A stretch of DNA of 64,000 nt from Gordonia asplenii (GCF_012933505.1 NZ_JABBNB010000004.1:203592-267591), one strand, 5' to 3'; counted from the first letter of the stretch, positions 24,224 through 33,985 are shown. Translations and numbers: made by a program. Notes: a model not told the origin generated them from the letters alone.

Positions 24224-24790
24224 CTACCAGGCGTGCACGGTGTTCTGGGCATCGGTCAGGCTGCGCGTGACCAAGAGTTCGGCAGCGTCACAACCATTCG
24301 CGATCAGCAATTCGACGTCGGCTTTCGCCGCGGGAGGGAAGGGTTTGAGCACGAAGTCGGCGGGATCCTGCCGACCGGGCGGCCGCCCTATGCCGAGCCG
24401 GACACGCAGATAGTCGCGGGTTCCGAGCGCCGCCGAAATCGAGCGCAACCCGTTGTGGCCGCCCTCGCCCCCGCCCTGCTTGAGGCGGACGGCGCCGAAA
24501 TCGATGTCGAGTTCGTCGTGCACGACGATCACGTCCGCCGGAGCGATCGAGTAGAACTTCGCCAGCGGGCCGATATGGTTGCCGGCTTCGTTCATGTAAT
24601 TGCGATTGCGTGCGACGAGGACGGATTGCCCGGCGATGGTCACGGTCGCGACGTCGGCGCCGGACTTCTTGTGCACCTTGTAGTTCTGCGCAGCAGAACG
24701 GACCAGGCCGTCGGCGACCAGTGCGCCGACGTTATGCCTGGTCCGCTCATAGCGTGAACCCGGATTGCCAAGTCCGACAATCAGTTTCAT
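24224..24790 (-). CDS. pth: Peptidyl-tRNA hydrolase
   Basis: A 188-residue enzyme. It begins MKLIVGLGNPG, with catalytic His19 in TRHNVG, Asp92 in VVHDELD, the MNEAG motif and the lid region GGGEGGHNGLRS. It releases peptides from prematurely dropped peptidyl-tRNA and is essential in bacteria. It lies directly downstream of rplY in the same orientation, the order found in mycobacteria, and starts 24 bp after rplY ends. Confidence 0.95.
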   Translation of the reverse strand: MKLIVGLGNPGSRYERTRHNVGALVADGLVRSAAQNYKVHKKSGADVATVTIAGQSVLVARNRNYMNEAGNHIGPLAKFYSIAPADVIVVHDELDIDFGAVRLKQGGGEGGHNGLRSISAALGTRDYLRVRLGIGRPPGRQDPADFVLKPFPPAAKADVELLIANGCDAAELLVTRSLTDAQNTVHAW

Positions 24791-24814
24791 CGTGATATAC
24801 GGATAGCCGCAGGA

Positions 24815-25432
24815 CTACTCCGCGGCGTCGCCCTCAGCGTCGGCCTCATCGCCTTCGGCGTCGGCCTCGTCGTCGGTCGCGGCGGCCTGAGCCTCGTTGA
24901 CGGCGACGATGAGGGTCTCCGGATCAGCGGTCAGCTCGACGCCCGCGGGCAGCTCGAGATCGGCGGCCTTGATGGAGGTGCCTGCCTCGGCGCCCTCGAC
25001 CGAGACGGTGATCTGCTCGGGGATCGACATAGCGTCGGCCACGACCTCGATGGTGTTCGCATCCTGGGTGACCAGGGTGCCGCCCTGAGCTTCGCCCTCG
25101 ACGACGACGGGGATCTCCAGGGTGACCTTCTCGCCACGCTTGATGATCACCAGGTCGGTGTGCTGGATGTAGTCGCGGATCGGGTGAACGTCGATCTGCT
25201 TGGTCAGCGCCAGCTGGGACTTGCCCTCGATGGAGAGCTCGATGACGACGTTGGTGCCGTTGTTACGCAGGATCGCGGCGAACTCCCTGGTCGGCAGGTA
25301 GAGGTGCACGGGATCGGTGCCGTGGCCGTACAGGACGGCCGGGATGTTGCCGGCGCGACGAGCGCGGCGAGCCGCACCCTTGCCGGTCTCGGTGCGAGTG
25401 GTGACTGCGAGCTGGGGGGCCTTGGAAGCCAT
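24815..25432 (-). CDS. rplY: 50S ribosomal protein L25 (long CTC form)
   Basis: A 205-residue protein. The N-terminal L25 domain has [20 protein letters not shown] and [10 protein letters not shown], and the C-terminal TL5/CTC beta domain covers about residues 100-185. The tail is very acidic (repeats of [15 protein letters not shown] type). It binds 5S rRNA in the large subunit. GAGGAG precedes the ATG. The acidic tail repeat is normal for actinobacterial L25. Confidence 0.95.
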   Translation of the reverse strand: MASKAPQLAVTTRTETGKGAARRARRAGNIPAVLYGHGTDPVHLYLPTREFAAILRNNGTNVVIELSIEGKSQLALTKQIDVHPIRDYIQHTDLVIIKRGEKVTLEIPVVVEGEAQGGTLVTQDANTIEVVADAMSIPEQITVSVEGAEAGTSIKAADLELPAGVELTADPETLIVAVNEAQAAATDDEADAEGDEADAEGDAAE

Positions 25433-25644
25433 TGCGATCTTCTCTCCTCGTGATGTGACGCCGGTCGGCGACGAGGGAGGCAGATCAGTCCCGTTTCCGG
25501 GCTTTCGACGTACGACGACGTCGGAAATACTGAGCCGCGCCGATAACGGTGACCTGACAGTTCACCCTCGCCGAGACAACGCGGACCAGACTAGTCGATC
25601 CGACGGCGGCCAGGCAATTCGAGCCGGACGCGTTACCGTGGCAT

Positions 25645-26073
25645 ATGACCTCCACCACTGCGCTCGACCTGATCACCGACCGCTTTCTCGACCGCCTCGC
25701 CGGCCTCGACATCGACGGTGCGTTGGAGAGCGTCGACGACGCGATCGTCTATTCGAATGTCGGGCTGCCCACGGTCCGCGGCAAGAAGCGATTCGCCTCG
25801 GTGATGCGGCTGCTGAACACGAAATGGTCGAACTTCGACTACCGCATGCTCAACGCGGCGGCCGACGGCGACGTCGTGCTCACCGAGCGGATCGACGAGC
25901 TGACCATCGGTCCGCTGCGCTTGCAGTTCTGGGTGTGCGGCCGGTTCGAGATCAGCGACGGCCGGATTGTGGTGTGGCGGGACTACTTCGACTTCTTCGA
26001 CTGCACCAAGGCGTTGGTACGCGGCGTCGTCGCGCTGGCCTTTCCGCGGGTGCTGCCGCCGCTCAAGGGGTGA
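25645..26073 (+). CDS. Limonene-1,2-epoxide hydrolase-like protein (SnoaL/NTF2 fold)
   Basis: A 142-residue NTF2-like protein. The segments LTERIDEL and VVWRDYFDFFDC place an Arg/Asp pair and a second Asp where limonene-1,2-epoxide hydrolases have their Asp-Arg-Asp catalytic set. Mycobacterial relatives (EphG type) hydrate bulky epoxides without a covalent intermediate. It stands alone, rightward, in a 212-bp gap from divergent rplY, and converges with the arsenate-reductase-like gene four bases downstream. The substrate is unknown. Confidence 0.78.
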   Translation: MTSTTALDLITDRFLDRLAGLDIDGALESVDDAIVYSNVGLPTVRGKKRFASVMRLLNTKWSNFDYRMLNAAADGDVVLTERIDELTIGPLRLQFWVCGRFEISDGRIVVWRDYFDFFDCTKALVRGVVALAFPRVLPPLKG

Positions 26074-26077
26074 TCGC

Positions 26078-26419
26078 CTACAGCACCTCGTCGACGTTCT
26101 GGAGCGGGCGTGCCAGTCGGGCGCCCTTGTCGGTCACCACGAACGGACGCTCGACGAGTACGGGATGGGCGAGCATCGCGTCGATGATCTCGTCCTCCGA
26201 CGCCTCCGCGAGGTTCAACTCCTTGTAGAGGGGTTCGCGCTTGCGGGCGGCCTGCGCGGCGGTGAGCCCGGCGTCGGCGAAGAGGGTGACCAACTGCTCG
26301 CGAGTCCAGCCCTCGTCGAGGTACTTCACGACGGTCGGTTCGATTCCGGACGCGCGCAGGTGGTCGAGAGTCTTGCGCGACGTCGAGCAGCGGGGGTTGT
26401 GATAGATCGTTGCGTCCAC
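26078..26419 (-). CDS. arsC: Arsenate reductase (ArsC, glutaredoxin-type)
   Basis: A 113-residue thioredoxin-fold protein of the ArsC/Spx family. The active-site Cys11 is in YHNPRCSTSRKTL, then KYLDEGWT, and the C-terminal RPFVVTDKGARLARP carries the arginines that hold the oxyanion. It is predicted to reduce arsenate using glutaredoxin or a low-molecular-weight thiol. No other arsenic gene is near; the ArsR at 22198 belongs to another operon. A general thiol-redox role is possible. Confidence 0.85.
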   Translation of the reverse strand: MDATIYHNPRCSTSRKTLDHLRASGIEPTVVKYLDEGWTREQLVTLFADAGLTAAQAARKREPLYKELNLAEASEDEIIDAMLAHPVLVERPFVVTDKGARLARPLQNVDEVL

Positions 26420-26444
26420 GGTCGGTGAGCCTACTCGGTCTGGG

Positions 26445-26753
26445 CTACCCGAGGTCGATGTGCACGGTCACGACGTCGTCTTCGACGATGCCCTCGGCGG
26501 TGCGCACCGCCTTCTTGACCGGCAGCACATAGGTTCTGCGCTTGGCGTCGGGGAAAATCGAAGTGGCCCAAGTGGTTTCGCCGATGCGGGCAGATACCCG
26601 CACCGATCCGAAGCCGGGGCGGGAATGGTCGACGACATCGGAGATCTCGTCGGCCAGTTCGGTCGGCAGCGAGACGAAATGCCAGGCCCCGGTGGACTGC
26701 GCGGTCCACACCGCGGCGTCGAAGGTGCCGTTCGGCGTGGACCGCGCAATCAT
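26445..26753 (-). CDS. DUF1905 domain protein
   Basis: A 102-residue single-domain protein. Family marks are FDAAVWTAQSTGAWHFVSLP, FGSVRVSARIGETTWATSIFP and YVLPVKKAVRTAEGI. The DUF1905 fold is a small beta-barrel of unknown function found across actinobacteria. It lies between prs and arsC in the same orientation, 16 bp from prs, and may share the prs transcript. Confidence 0.8.
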   Translation of the reverse strand: MIARSTPNGTFDAAVWTAQSTGAWHFVSLPTELADEISDVVDHSRPGFGSVRVSARIGETTWATSIFPDAKRRTYVLPVKKAVRTAEGIVEDDVVTVHIDLG

Positions 26754-26769
26754 CTAGGTTGCGGAGAGA

Positions 26770-27747
26770 CTAGGCGCTGCCGTCGAAAAGGCTTGTGACG
26801 GAGCCGTTTTCGAAGACCTCACGGATGGTCTGAGCGAGCAGCGGAGCGATCGACAGGACCGTCAGGTTGGCGAACCGCTTCTCCGGGCCGATCGGCAGCG
26901 TGTTGGTCGCGATGACCTCCTTGGCGCCGGAGTTGGCCAGCCGTTCGGCGGCCGGATCGGAGAACACGCCGTGGGTGGTGGCGATGATCACGTCGCCGGC
27001 TCCGGCGTCCTTGAGGACGCGGACGGCGCCGGCGATGGTGCCGCCGGTGTCGATCATGTCGTCGATCAGCACGCAGGTCAGACCCTCGACCTCACCGACG
27101 ACACGGTTGGACTTGACCTGGTTGGGCACCAGCGGGTCGCGGGTCTTGTGGATGAACGCCAGCGGCGCGCCGTTGAGGGCGTCGGCCCACTTCTCGGCGA
27201 CACGGACGCGACCCGAGTCGGGGGAGACGACGCAGATGTTGTCGGTGCCGTAGTGCTCACGGACGTAGTCGGCGAGCTGACCCTGGGCGTGCATGTGATC
27301 GACGGGGCCGTCGAAGAAGCCCTGGATCTGGTCGGTGTGCAGGTCGACGGTGATGATGCGGTCGGCGCCGGCGGTCTTGAGCAGGTCGGCGACGAGACGC
27401 GCCGAGATGGGCTCGCGGCCGCGGTGCTTCTTGTCCTGGCGGGCGTAGGGGTAGAACGGCAGGATCGCGGTGATGCGCTTGGCCGAGCCGCGCTTGAGCG
27501 CATCGATCATGATGAGCTGTTCCATCAACCAAGTGTTCAGCGGCGCGGGGTGGCTTTGCAGGACGAAGGCGTCCGAGCCGCGGACCGACTCTTCGAACCG
27601 GACGAAGATCTCGCCGTTGGCGAAGTCACGCGCGGTCTGCGGGGTGACTTTCACGCCGAGCTCGTCGGCGACGGCCTGGGCGAGCTCCGGGTGGGCACGG
27701 CCAGAGAACAGCATCAAGTTCTTCTGGTTGTCGGTGGTCCAGGTCAT
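26770..27747 (-). CDS. prs: Ribose-phosphate pyrophosphokinase
   Basis: A 325-residue PRPP synthetase. It has LMLFSGRAHPELAQAVA, the flexible-loop region PYARQDKKHRGREPIS, VVSPDSGRVRVAEKW and the PRPP-binding LIDDMIDTGGTIAGA. It makes phosphoribosyl pyrophosphate from ribose-5-phosphate and ATP for nucleotide, His, Trp and NAD synthesis (and decaprenyl-phosphoryl arabinose in mycolata). GAGGAAAG precedes the ATG. It lies directly downstream of glmU, as in mycobacteria. Confidence 0.96.
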   Translation of the reverse strand: MTWTTDNQKNLMLFSGRAHPELAQAVADELGVKVTPQTARDFANGEIFVRFEESVRGSDAFVLQSHPAPLNTWLMEQLIMIDALKRGSAKRITAILPFYPYARQDKKHRGREPISARLVADLLKTAGADRIITVDLHTDQIQGFFDGPVDHMHAQGQLADYVREHYGTDNICVVSPDSGRVRVAEKWADALNGAPLAFIHKTRDPLVPNQVKSNRVVGEVEGLTCVLIDDMIDTGGTIAGAVRVLKDAGAGDVIIATTHGVFSDPAAERLANSGAKEVIATNTLPIGPEKRFANLTVLSIAPLLAQTIREVFENGSVTSLFDGSA

Positions 27748-27793
27748 CTTTCCTCAATCTGGTGTGAGCGGGTTGAAACTAGTGGCGGCGCGC

Positions 27794-29272
27794 TCAGGCG
27801 TCGGTCTGCTGGGCCGCCAGGGCGGCGGCCGCAGAAGTCGTGTCGGGACGCTTGCGCGGCACCCAGTTCTCGATGTTGCGTTGCTCGCCCGCGGAGACGG
27901 CCAATGCGCCCGGCGGGACATCCTGCCGAACCACCGTACCGGCGCCGGTGTAGGCGCCGTCGCCGATTGTCACCGGCGCGACGAACATGTTGTCCGAACC
28001 GGTGCGGCAGTGCGAGCCGATCACCGTCTGATGTTTGTTGACGCCGTCGTAGTTGACGAAGACGCTCGACGCCCCGACGTTGGTGTGTTCGCCGATCACC
28101 GCATCGCCGACGTAGGTCAGGTGCGGCACCTTGGTCGACGCCCCGATCTGCGCGTTCTTGGTCTCCACGAACGTGCCGATCTTACCGTCGTCGCCCAGGT
28201 ACGTTCCCGGGCGCAGGAAGGCGAACGGTCCCACGCTGGCGCCGGCGCCGACGACGGCCCCGCTGCCGTGGGTGCGGACGATGCTGGTGCCCGCACCGAC
28301 GACGACGGCGGTGAGAGTGGTGTCGGGGCCGATCACCGCGTCGGACGCGATGACCGTGCGGCCGTGCAGTTGAGTGCCCGGCTCGATGCGGACGTCTTCG
28401 GCGATGGCGACGTCGACGTCGATCCAGGTGGTCGCCGGGTCGACGACGGTGACGCCCGCCAGCTGATGGCGGCGGATGATGCGCCGGTTGAGTTCGGCGC
28501 CGAGCTCGGCGAGTTGCGCGCGGTCGTTGCAGCCGGCGACGACGGCGGGGTCGTCGACGATGAAGGCGCGCACCGGAAGGCTCTTGCCGACGGCGATCTC
28601 GACGACGTCGGTGAGGTAGAACTCGCCCTGGACGTTGTCGGTGGAGATCTGGGTGAGCGCCTCGCGCAGGACCGCGGCGTCGAATGCGTAGATGCCCGCG
28701 TTGACCTCGGTGATGGCCCGCTGTTCGTCGGACGCGTCCTTGTGTTCGACGATGGCGCTCACGGCCCCGGCCTCGCGGACGATGCGGCCGTAGCCGGTGG
28801 GGTCGTCGACGACGAAGCTGGTGAGGGTGACCGCGGCGGCGGGTCCGGCGGTGTGGACGTCGAGGAGCGCGCGCAGCGTTGGGCCGTCGAGGAGGGGAGC
28901 GTCGGCGACGGTGACCAGCACGGTGCCGTCGAAGTCGTCGGGGAGGGCGGACAGTCCGACGCGGGCGGCGTCGCCGGTGCCGCGGGGGAGGTCCTGGTCG
29001 GCGATGAGGACTTCGCGGCCGATCTGGCCCGCGATGACGTCGATCGCGGCGGTGACGCGGTCACGTTCGTGACTGACGACGGCGACGAGATGCGTCGGGA
29101 CGAGGTCGGCCGCGCCGTGCAGGGCATGCCCGACCAGCGAGCGGCCACCGATCTCGTGCAGGATCTTGGGCGTCTTGGACTTCATCCGGGTGCCCGCGCC
29201 GGCCGCGAGCACGATGACCGCGGTCGCCGACGGTGTGGAGGGGTCGTTGTGAGTGCCGTGACCCGTCGTCAT
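27794..29272 (-). CDS. glmU: Bifunctional N-acetylglucosamine-1-phosphate uridyltransferase/acetyltransferase
   Basis: A 492-residue two-domain enzyme. The N-terminal nucleotidyltransferase has [11 protein letters not shown] (22-32), and the C-terminal left-handed beta-helix acetyltransferase shows hexapeptide repeats (for example [16 protein letters not shown] and [10 protein letters not shown]). It makes UDP-N-acetylglucosamine for peptidoglycan and the arabinogalactan linker. ATG 29272 is preferred because GGAGG lies 6 nt upstream; the same frame can be read back to 29326 without a comparable site. The short Ser/Ala-rich C-terminal tail is normal for this group. Confidence 0.96.
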   Translation of the reverse strand: MTTGHGTHNDPSTPSATAVIVLAAGAGTRMKSKTPKILHEIGGRSLVGHALHGAADLVPTHLVAVVSHERDRVTAAIDVIAGQIGREVLIADQDLPRGTGDAARVGLSALPDDFDGTVLVTVADAPLLDGPTLRALLDVHTAGPAAAVTLTSFVVDDPTGYGRIVREAGAVSAIVEHKDASDEQRAITEVNAGIYAFDAAVLREALTQISTDNVQGEFYLTDVVEIAVGKSLPVRAFIVDDPAVVAGCNDRAQLAELGAELNRRIIRRHQLAGVTVVDPATTWIDVDVAIAEDVRIEPGTQLHGRTVIASDAVIGPDTTLTAVVVGAGTSIVRTHGSGAVVGAGASVGPFAFLRPGTYLGDDGKIGTFVETKNAQIGASTKVPHLTYVGDAVIGEHTNVGASSVFVNYDGVNKHQTVIGSHCRTGSDNMFVAPVTIGDGAYTGAGTVVRQDVPPGALAVSAGEQRNIENWVPRKRPDTTSAAAALAAQQTDA

Positions 29273-29515
29273 CAATGACCTCCGCCGAGATGTTGTGGTT
29301 GGTGTTGCGACGTGCGTGTACGACATGCAACGGTGGCGATCCTACGCAAGACCCGGCGTGCAACCCAACTTGCGAGTAACCCGACCTGCCCGAACGAGGT
29401 GAACTGAGCAAGTGCTAAGAACGAGTGGGATCTTACTCACTCATCGTGGTTGCAACGGTTGAACGTGGTTGCCGCGGTGAACCGTCACCCCGAACCTGGA
29501 AGAGGATTGAACGAG

Positions 29516-30271
29516 ATGACCGCTAAGAAAGTAGCCATCGTCACCGGTGCCGCCCGCGGAATCGGCGCGGCCGTGGCCAAGCGCCTGGCGTCGGACGGCA
29601 TGGCCGTCGCCGTACTGGACCTGAACGCGGAGTCCTGCGAGGGCACCGTCGCCGCGATCAACGAGGCAGGCGGCAAGGCCATCGCCGTCGGCGCCGACGT
29701 GTCCAACGAGGAGTCGGTCGCGGCCGCCGTGGAGAAGGTCGTCGCCGAACTCGGCGGACCGACCGTCCTGATCAACAACGCGGGCATCATCCGCGACAAC
29801 ATGCTGTTCAAGATGACCGTCGACGACTGGGACGCCGTGATGGGCGTGCACCTGCGCGGCGCGTTCCTGATGAGCAAGGCATGCCAGAAGCACATGGTCG
29901 ACGCCGGCTGGGGCCGCATCGTCAACCTGTCGTCGACGTCGGCGCTGGGCAACCGCGGGCAGGCCAACTACTCGGCGGCCAAGGCGGGTATGCAGGGCTT
30001 CACCAAGACCCTGGCGATCGAGCTCGGCAAGTTCGGCGTGACCGCGAACGCGATCGCTCCGGGATTCATCGAGACCGAGATGACCGCCGCGACCGCGGCG
30101 CGCATGGGCGTCGAATTCGAGGAGTTCAAGAAGTTCAGTGCTGCCCAGATTCCGGTGAATCGTGTTGGCGCACCGGAAGATATCGCGCACACCGCGTCGT
30201 TCTTCGCCAGCGAGGGTGCCGGCTTCGTGTCGGGCCAGGTGGTCTACGTGGCAGGCGGCCCGAAGGACTGA
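29516..30271 (+). CDS. fabG: FabG-type 3-oxoacyl-ACP/acyl-CoA reductase (SDR)
   Basis: A 251-residue classical short-chain dehydrogenase. The cofactor motif is TGAARGIG (10-17), NNAG is at 87-90, and the catalytic set is Ser140, Tyr152 and Lys156 in NYSAAKAG. The C-terminus APGFIETEM...VSGQVVYVAGGP is typical of FabG-like reductases. It diverges from glmU across about 240 bp and ends at a strong terminator. A shrunken second copy of its 3' half lies at about 37715-37832. It reduces a 3-oxoacyl thioester with NAD(P)H; the physiological substrate is not shown. Confidence 0.88.
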   Translation: MTAKKVAIVTGAARGIGAAVAKRLASDGMAVAVLDLNAESCEGTVAAINEAGGKAIAVGADVSNEESVAAAVEKVVAELGGPTVLINNAGIIRDNMLFKMTVDDWDAVMGVHLRGAFLMSKACQKHMVDAGWGRIVNLSSTSALGNRGQANYSAAKAGMQGFTKTLAIELGKFGVTANAIAPGFIETEMTAATAARMGVEFEEFKKFSAAQIPVNRVGAPEDIAHTASFFASEGAGFVSGQVVYVAGGPKD

Positions 30272-30299
30272 TCGCGAGTCGTCCCAGCGAATTGCTCGG

Positions 30300-30326
30300 A
30301 ACCCGAACGCCTCAAGCGTTCGGGTT
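30300..30326 (+). terminator. Rho-independent terminator after fabG
   Basis: AACCCGAACGC (30300-30310) pairs perfectly with GCGTTCGGGTT (30316-30326) around a 5-nt loop, followed by CTTTGCT. It ends fabG and, being nearly symmetric, may also serve the convergent GntR gene ending at 30350. Confidence 0.85.
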
Positions 30327-30349
30327 CTTTGCTGTGTGCTGGGTTGGAG

Positions 30350-31042
30350 CTATGTGGATTGCGTGCTGACCGCACGATGTGCGGCGACGGCGCGCTTGGT
30401 TCGCGCGGCGTCGTTGGCGGTGATGGCCCGCACCAGTTCGACATGTACGTCGACGCGTTCGTGGAGGTAACCGGAGTCGTCGGCGGCCGTATCGCGATCC
30501 GGTTGGCTCGGCAGTCCCTCGACGTGCGCCATCGCGCTGAGATAGACGCCTTTGGCGAAGGTGTTGCGGGTGATCTCGGCGATCCGCCGATGCAATGTCC
30601 AGTTGGCGCGCAGGAAGCTCTCCCGGTCGGAGGCGTGGCGCTCCATGTCGGCGACGATCCGATACAGATCGGCGGCGTCGCCCGCCGTGCAGTGCTCAGC
30701 GGCGTCGACGTCGACAGCCTCCTCCAGCGCGTCACGCACTACCACGGCGTCGGCAACGCTTTGCGGGTCGGAGGACACCGACAGCAGCGTGTGGCGGAGC
30801 TGGACGACGGTGCCCGATTGTGCGACGAACAGACCGCCACCGCGACCCGGTCGGACGTCGACGGTCCCGCGCTCGGCCAGCAGTCGTGCCGCCTCGCTGA
30901 TGCTCGCGCGCCCGAGTCGGGTCTGTTCGCGCAGCTCATCCATGGTGGCGATGCGATCGCCGGGGCGTAATGAACGGTCGACGATCCAGCCCTCGATCTC
31001 GGCGGCCAGCGATTGGGCGCGGGTCAGCGGTACGGAAAACAC
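30350..31042 (-). CDS. GntR-family regulator (FadR/FCD type)
   Basis: A 230-residue protein with an N-terminal winged helix (LRPGDRIATMDELREQTRLGRASISEAARLL, then GGGLFV) and an all-helical FCD ligand domain with RANWTLHRRIAEIT contributing metal-binding residues. The start is GTG at 31042. FCD regulators usually respond to carboxylic acids. It diverges from the monooxygenase operon starting at 31143, with about 100 bp between, and is its probable repressor. The shared gap contains CTAAA...TTTAG symmetry near 31110-31130, which I do not assign with confidence. Confidence 0.87.
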   Translation of the reverse strand: MFSVPLTRAQSLAAEIEGWIVDRSLRPGDRIATMDELREQTRLGRASISEAARLLAERGTVDVRPGRGGGLFVAQSGTVVQLRHTLLSVSSDPQSVADAVVVRDALEEAVDVDAAEHCTAGDAADLYRIVADMERHASDRESFLRANWTLHRRIAEITRNTFAKGVYLSAMAHVEGLPSQPDRDTAADDSGYLHERVDVHVELVRAITANDAARTKRAVAAHRAVSTQST

Positions 31043-31142
31043 CCGACTAGTTTAAGTGATTCGCTTGACAGAAGGGCGGAATTGTGGCGAAACTTACGTC
31101 TAACAACACTAAAGGTTCGGGTGTTTTAGCAAGGAGAGTGTC

Positions 31143-32750
31143 ATGGATTCACAAGTCGACGTCGCCATCGTGGGGTTCGGTCCGGCAGGGGCGATGCTCG
31201 CGTCGCTGCTCGGCCAACGTGGGCATCGAATCGTCGCATTGGACAAGTTCCCGGAGCCGTACTCACTGCCCAGGATGAGCACGCTCGACGGTGAGGTGGC
31301 GCGACTGCTCCAGCACGCCGCCGACCCGGCCGAAGCGCTGGCCGAGTCGTTGCCGGAGACCTTCGTCGAGTTGTGGGGTGCCGATGGTGAGTTGAAGGGG
31401 CACTTCGACTGGGACTACAAACGGGCCGGCCACTATTCGCACTTGTCGCTGCACCAGCCGAATATCGAGGCGGCCATGGCGCACCGCATCGCGGAGTACC
31501 CGAATATCGAGGTGCGGTGGGGACGGACCGTCGAGGAGATCGTCGAGGCCGGTGGCGCCGAAAGCCCGACGAACGGAGTCGGTGGCGTACCGACGGGACC
31601 GCACGAGACCCGGTACGACGTGGTCGCGCGCACCGCCGACGGTGAGACCGAGCGGGTATCCGCTCGGTACGTGGTGGGTATGGACGGCGCGAGCAGTTTC
31701 GTTCGTGAACAGCTGGGGATCGAACTCGACGTGCTGCACGTGCACGACGACCAGTGGATCCTCACCGACTACGACGTCGTCGAGCCGCTGGCGAACAACC
31801 TGGAGCAGCGAGTGTACTTCGACCTGAAGTTCGAGCAGCCCTATTTCTACGCTCCCAACGGCGTCGGCCGCGTGCGCACGGACGTCCGCGTGATCGACGG
31901 AACCGATATGACCGACGAACTCACCGAGGAACGCGGGCTCGAATTCTTGGAATCTCGGGTCGGCATCCCACGCTCGAGCGTCCGGCAGACCCGCCGCAAG
32001 CTCTACCGGTTCCGCAGCCAGATCGCCACCGAGATGCGACGTGGCAACATCTTCATCGGCGGCGATGCGGCCCACGCGATGACCCCGTACATGGGCCAGG
32101 GTGCGTGCACAGCGATGCGGGACGCGGCGAACCTCGCGTGGAAGCTCGACTTCGTGCTCAGTGACGGCGCCGACGCCGCGATCCTCGACACCTATGCCGC
32201 CGAACGGCTGGCGCAGGGGCGATTCTTCGTGGAGGGTTCGTACGCGGCGTTTCGGATGATCAACCCCGAGACGCTCGACAGCGCCGCCGAACGGGATGCG
32301 TATCTCGTTGTGACCGGTGGTAACGTCACGCCGCCGATCCCACCGCTGCGCGACGGCATTCAGCTTCGGCAGTCCGACGGCGACTATCCGCCGCAGTCGG
32401 GCGAGGTCGCTCCGCAGGGCGTCGTCGCGATGAATGGTCGTTCCGAACTGATCGACGACATCGTCGGATACGGCTTCCAGTTGATCTCCACCCTGCCGAT
32501 CGACGACGTGCTCAGCGTCGAACAGCTCGCGCGGCTGGACGATCTCGGCGTGATCCGGGTCCGCCTGGGGTCCGATGCGGTGGATGTCGACGGAACCTAT
32601 CGCGACTACTTCGCCGCCCACTCGGCGCAGGCACTGCTCTCCCGCCCAGACGGGTACGTTTTCGGGCTCGCCGACGACGCCGAGGGTCTCGTCGCGTTGG
32701 TCGACAGCCTGCTGCACCAGCTGCCCGCCCCGACCACCGTGGCGGTGTGA
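31143..32750 (+). CDS. FAD-dependent aromatic hydroxylase (MhpA/PheA-TfdB family)
   Basis: A 535-residue group A flavin monooxygenase. The FAD-binding motif GFGPAG is at 11-16, then the long insertion typical of MhpA-like enzymes, RYVVGMDGASSFVR (DG motif) and GDAAHAMTPYMGQGACTAMRD (FAD ribityl site) followed by the C-terminal thioredoxin-like domain. Such enzymes hydroxylate phenolic rings with NAD(P)H and O2. AAGGAG precedes the ATG. It begins a seven-gene run with tight spacing. A paralogue with the same layout is at 59248-60846, also coupled to a hydrolase. Confidence 0.87.
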   Translation: MDSQVDVAIVGFGPAGAMLASLLGQRGHRIVALDKFPEPYSLPRMSTLDGEVARLLQHAADPAEALAESLPETFVELWGADGELKGHFDWDYKRAGHYSHLSLHQPNIEAAMAHRIAEYPNIEVRWGRTVEEIVEAGGAESPTNGVGGVPTGPHETRYDVVARTADGETERVSARYVVGMDGASSFVREQLGIELDVLHVHDDQWILTDYDVVEPLANNLEQRVYFDLKFEQPYFYAPNGVGRVRTDVRVIDGTDMTDELTEERGLEFLESRVGIPRSSVRQTRRKLYRFRSQIATEMRRGNIFIGGDAAHAMTPYMGQGACTAMRDAANLAWKLDFVLSDGADAAILDTYAAERLAQGRFFVEGSYAAFRMINPETLDSAAERDAYLVVTGGNVTPPIPPLRDGIQLRQSDGDYPPQSGEVAPQGVVAMNGRSELIDDIVGYGFQLISTLPIDDVLSVEQLARLDDLGVIRVRLGSDAVDVDGTYRDYFAAHSAQALLSRPDGYVFGLADDAEGLVALVDSLLHQLPAPTTVAV

Positions 32751-33499
32751 CGACCGTGCGGACTCACGCCTATGTCGAGTACGACGCTGGAGCGCTGCTC
32801 TGCGACGTCTACCCGGGCGAACCCGGCGCGGGCATCGTCATCTACCTGCACGGTGGTGGCTTCGCGGTCGGCGACCGGGCGACGGACGCGAGCCGGGTCC
32901 AGTCGCTTGCCGCGCACGGCCTGACCGTCGTCGTACCGGACTATCGACTGGTGCCGCACGCGGTCTTTCCGGCGCAGGTCGACGACGTGCGTGCGGTGAT
33001 CGATTGGGTGCGTGGGCACCGAGCCGACGTCGGGACCGACGGGCGCATCGGTCTGTGGGGAGCCTCGGCCGGTGCGGTGCTGGCGACGCTGACCGCGCTC
33101 GGGTCCGACGGTGACGCGGATATCGACGTGGCCGCCGTCGTCTCGTGGTTCGGGTTCAGCGACATCGGCGCCGTCGCCGCGCGCAGTCCGCTGGAGGCAT
33201 CTCTGTTGCCGCCCGGTCCCGAGCAAGGATTCTTGAGCAACGCGACCCCGGAGCGTGTGCGCGCGGCGAGCCCGATCAACCACGTGCGCGCAGACGCACC
33301 GCCGCACCTGATCGTGCACGGCGATCGAGATCAGATCGTCGCGATCGACGAGAGTCGCCGATTCCACGAGGCGCTCACCCGGGCCGGGGCACAGTCGACG
33401 CTCGTCACGCTCGGCGGTGCCGGCCACGAGGATCCTCGCTTCGACAGCCCGACGATGATCGCCATCACCGCTGCGTTTCTGCGTAGCCACCTGGCATGA
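32747..33499 (+). CDS. Alpha/beta hydrolase (hormone-sensitive-lipase type)
   Basis: A 250-residue alpha/beta hydrolase. The oxyanion motif is HGGGF (35-39) and the nucleophile Ser107 lies in GASAG; a late Asp (HGDRDQIV) and His (GGAGHED) complete the triad. GTG 32747 overlaps the monooxygenase stop by four bases, so the two are co-translated. The HGGG plus GxSxG pattern is that of the HSL/esterase family, so it probably opens an ester or lactone formed in the pathway. The substrate is unknown. Confidence 0.85.
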   Translation: MTTVRTHAYVEYDAGALLCDVYPGEPGAGIVIYLHGGGFAVGDRATDASRVQSLAAHGLTVVVPDYRLVPHAVFPAQVDDVRAVIDWVRGHRADVGTDGRIGLWGASAGAVLATLTALGSDGDADIDVAAVVSWFGFSDIGAVAARSPLEASLLPPGPEQGFLSNATPERVRAASPINHVRADAPPHLIVHGDRDQIVAIDESRRFHEALTRAGAQSTLVTLGGAGHEDPRFDSPTMIAITAAFLRSHLA

Positions 33500-33531
33500 C
33501 CACAACAACAACAGATCACGAAGGAGACAGT

Positions 33532-33972
33532 ATGTCCGCCAGCAGTTTGAATGAAGCACGCCCGCACGACCGCAGTCTCATCACCGCGGTGATGCACCGC
33601 TACTGCAACATGGCACGTGAGAACGCAGACTTCGCCGGCATGTCCGTGCTATACACGCCGACGGCGCGGATCACTTTCCCCGACGGACGTGAGGTCGGCG
33701 CACACGAGATGGCGAAAGTCGTCAAAGGAAACGGCCCGACCTTCATCCGGCACCACGCGACGACCCTCGACATCGAGTTCGACGGTGACACCGCGGCAGA
33801 CGTCGTCACGATGTACATCGCCATCACCGACCAGGCGGCCCCCGACCACTGGGGGTCGTGGACCGACCGTTTCGTCAAGCAGACCGACGGACGTTGGCTG
33901 ATCGACCGGCGCACCATCGGCGTCGACGGTGCGACGCCCGGTGGCTGGTGCGCCGCCGCGTACGGCAACTGA
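33532..33972 (+). CDS. SnoaL-like (NTF2-fold) protein
   Basis: A 146-residue NTF2-like single domain. It has an N-terminal helix pair (DRSLITAVMHRYCNMARENAD), ITFPDGREVGAHEM, and terminal strands GSWTDRFVKQTDGRWLIDRR typical of SnoaL-like proteins. Members act as isomerases, hydratases, dehydratases or accessory ring-hydroxylation subunits. AAGGAGA precedes ATG 33532; a start at 33496 would overlap the hydrolase but lacks a good site. It is part of the monooxygenase operon. Confidence 0.78.
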   Translation: MSASSLNEARPHDRSLITAVMHRYCNMARENADFAGMSVLYTPTARITFPDGREVGAHEMAKVVKGNGPTFIRHHATTLDIEFDGDTAADVVTMYIAITDQAAPDHWGSWTDRFVKQTDGRWLIDRRTIGVDGATPGGWCAAAYGN

Positions 33973-33985
33973 GCGGAGGACGCAG

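Noticed and set aside
22198..26419. An arsenic resistance operon formed by ArsR and ArsC.
   Set aside because: The two genes are 3.9 kb apart on opposite strands with unrelated genes between, and the ArsR lacks a Cys metal site and is paired with an SRPBCC gene.
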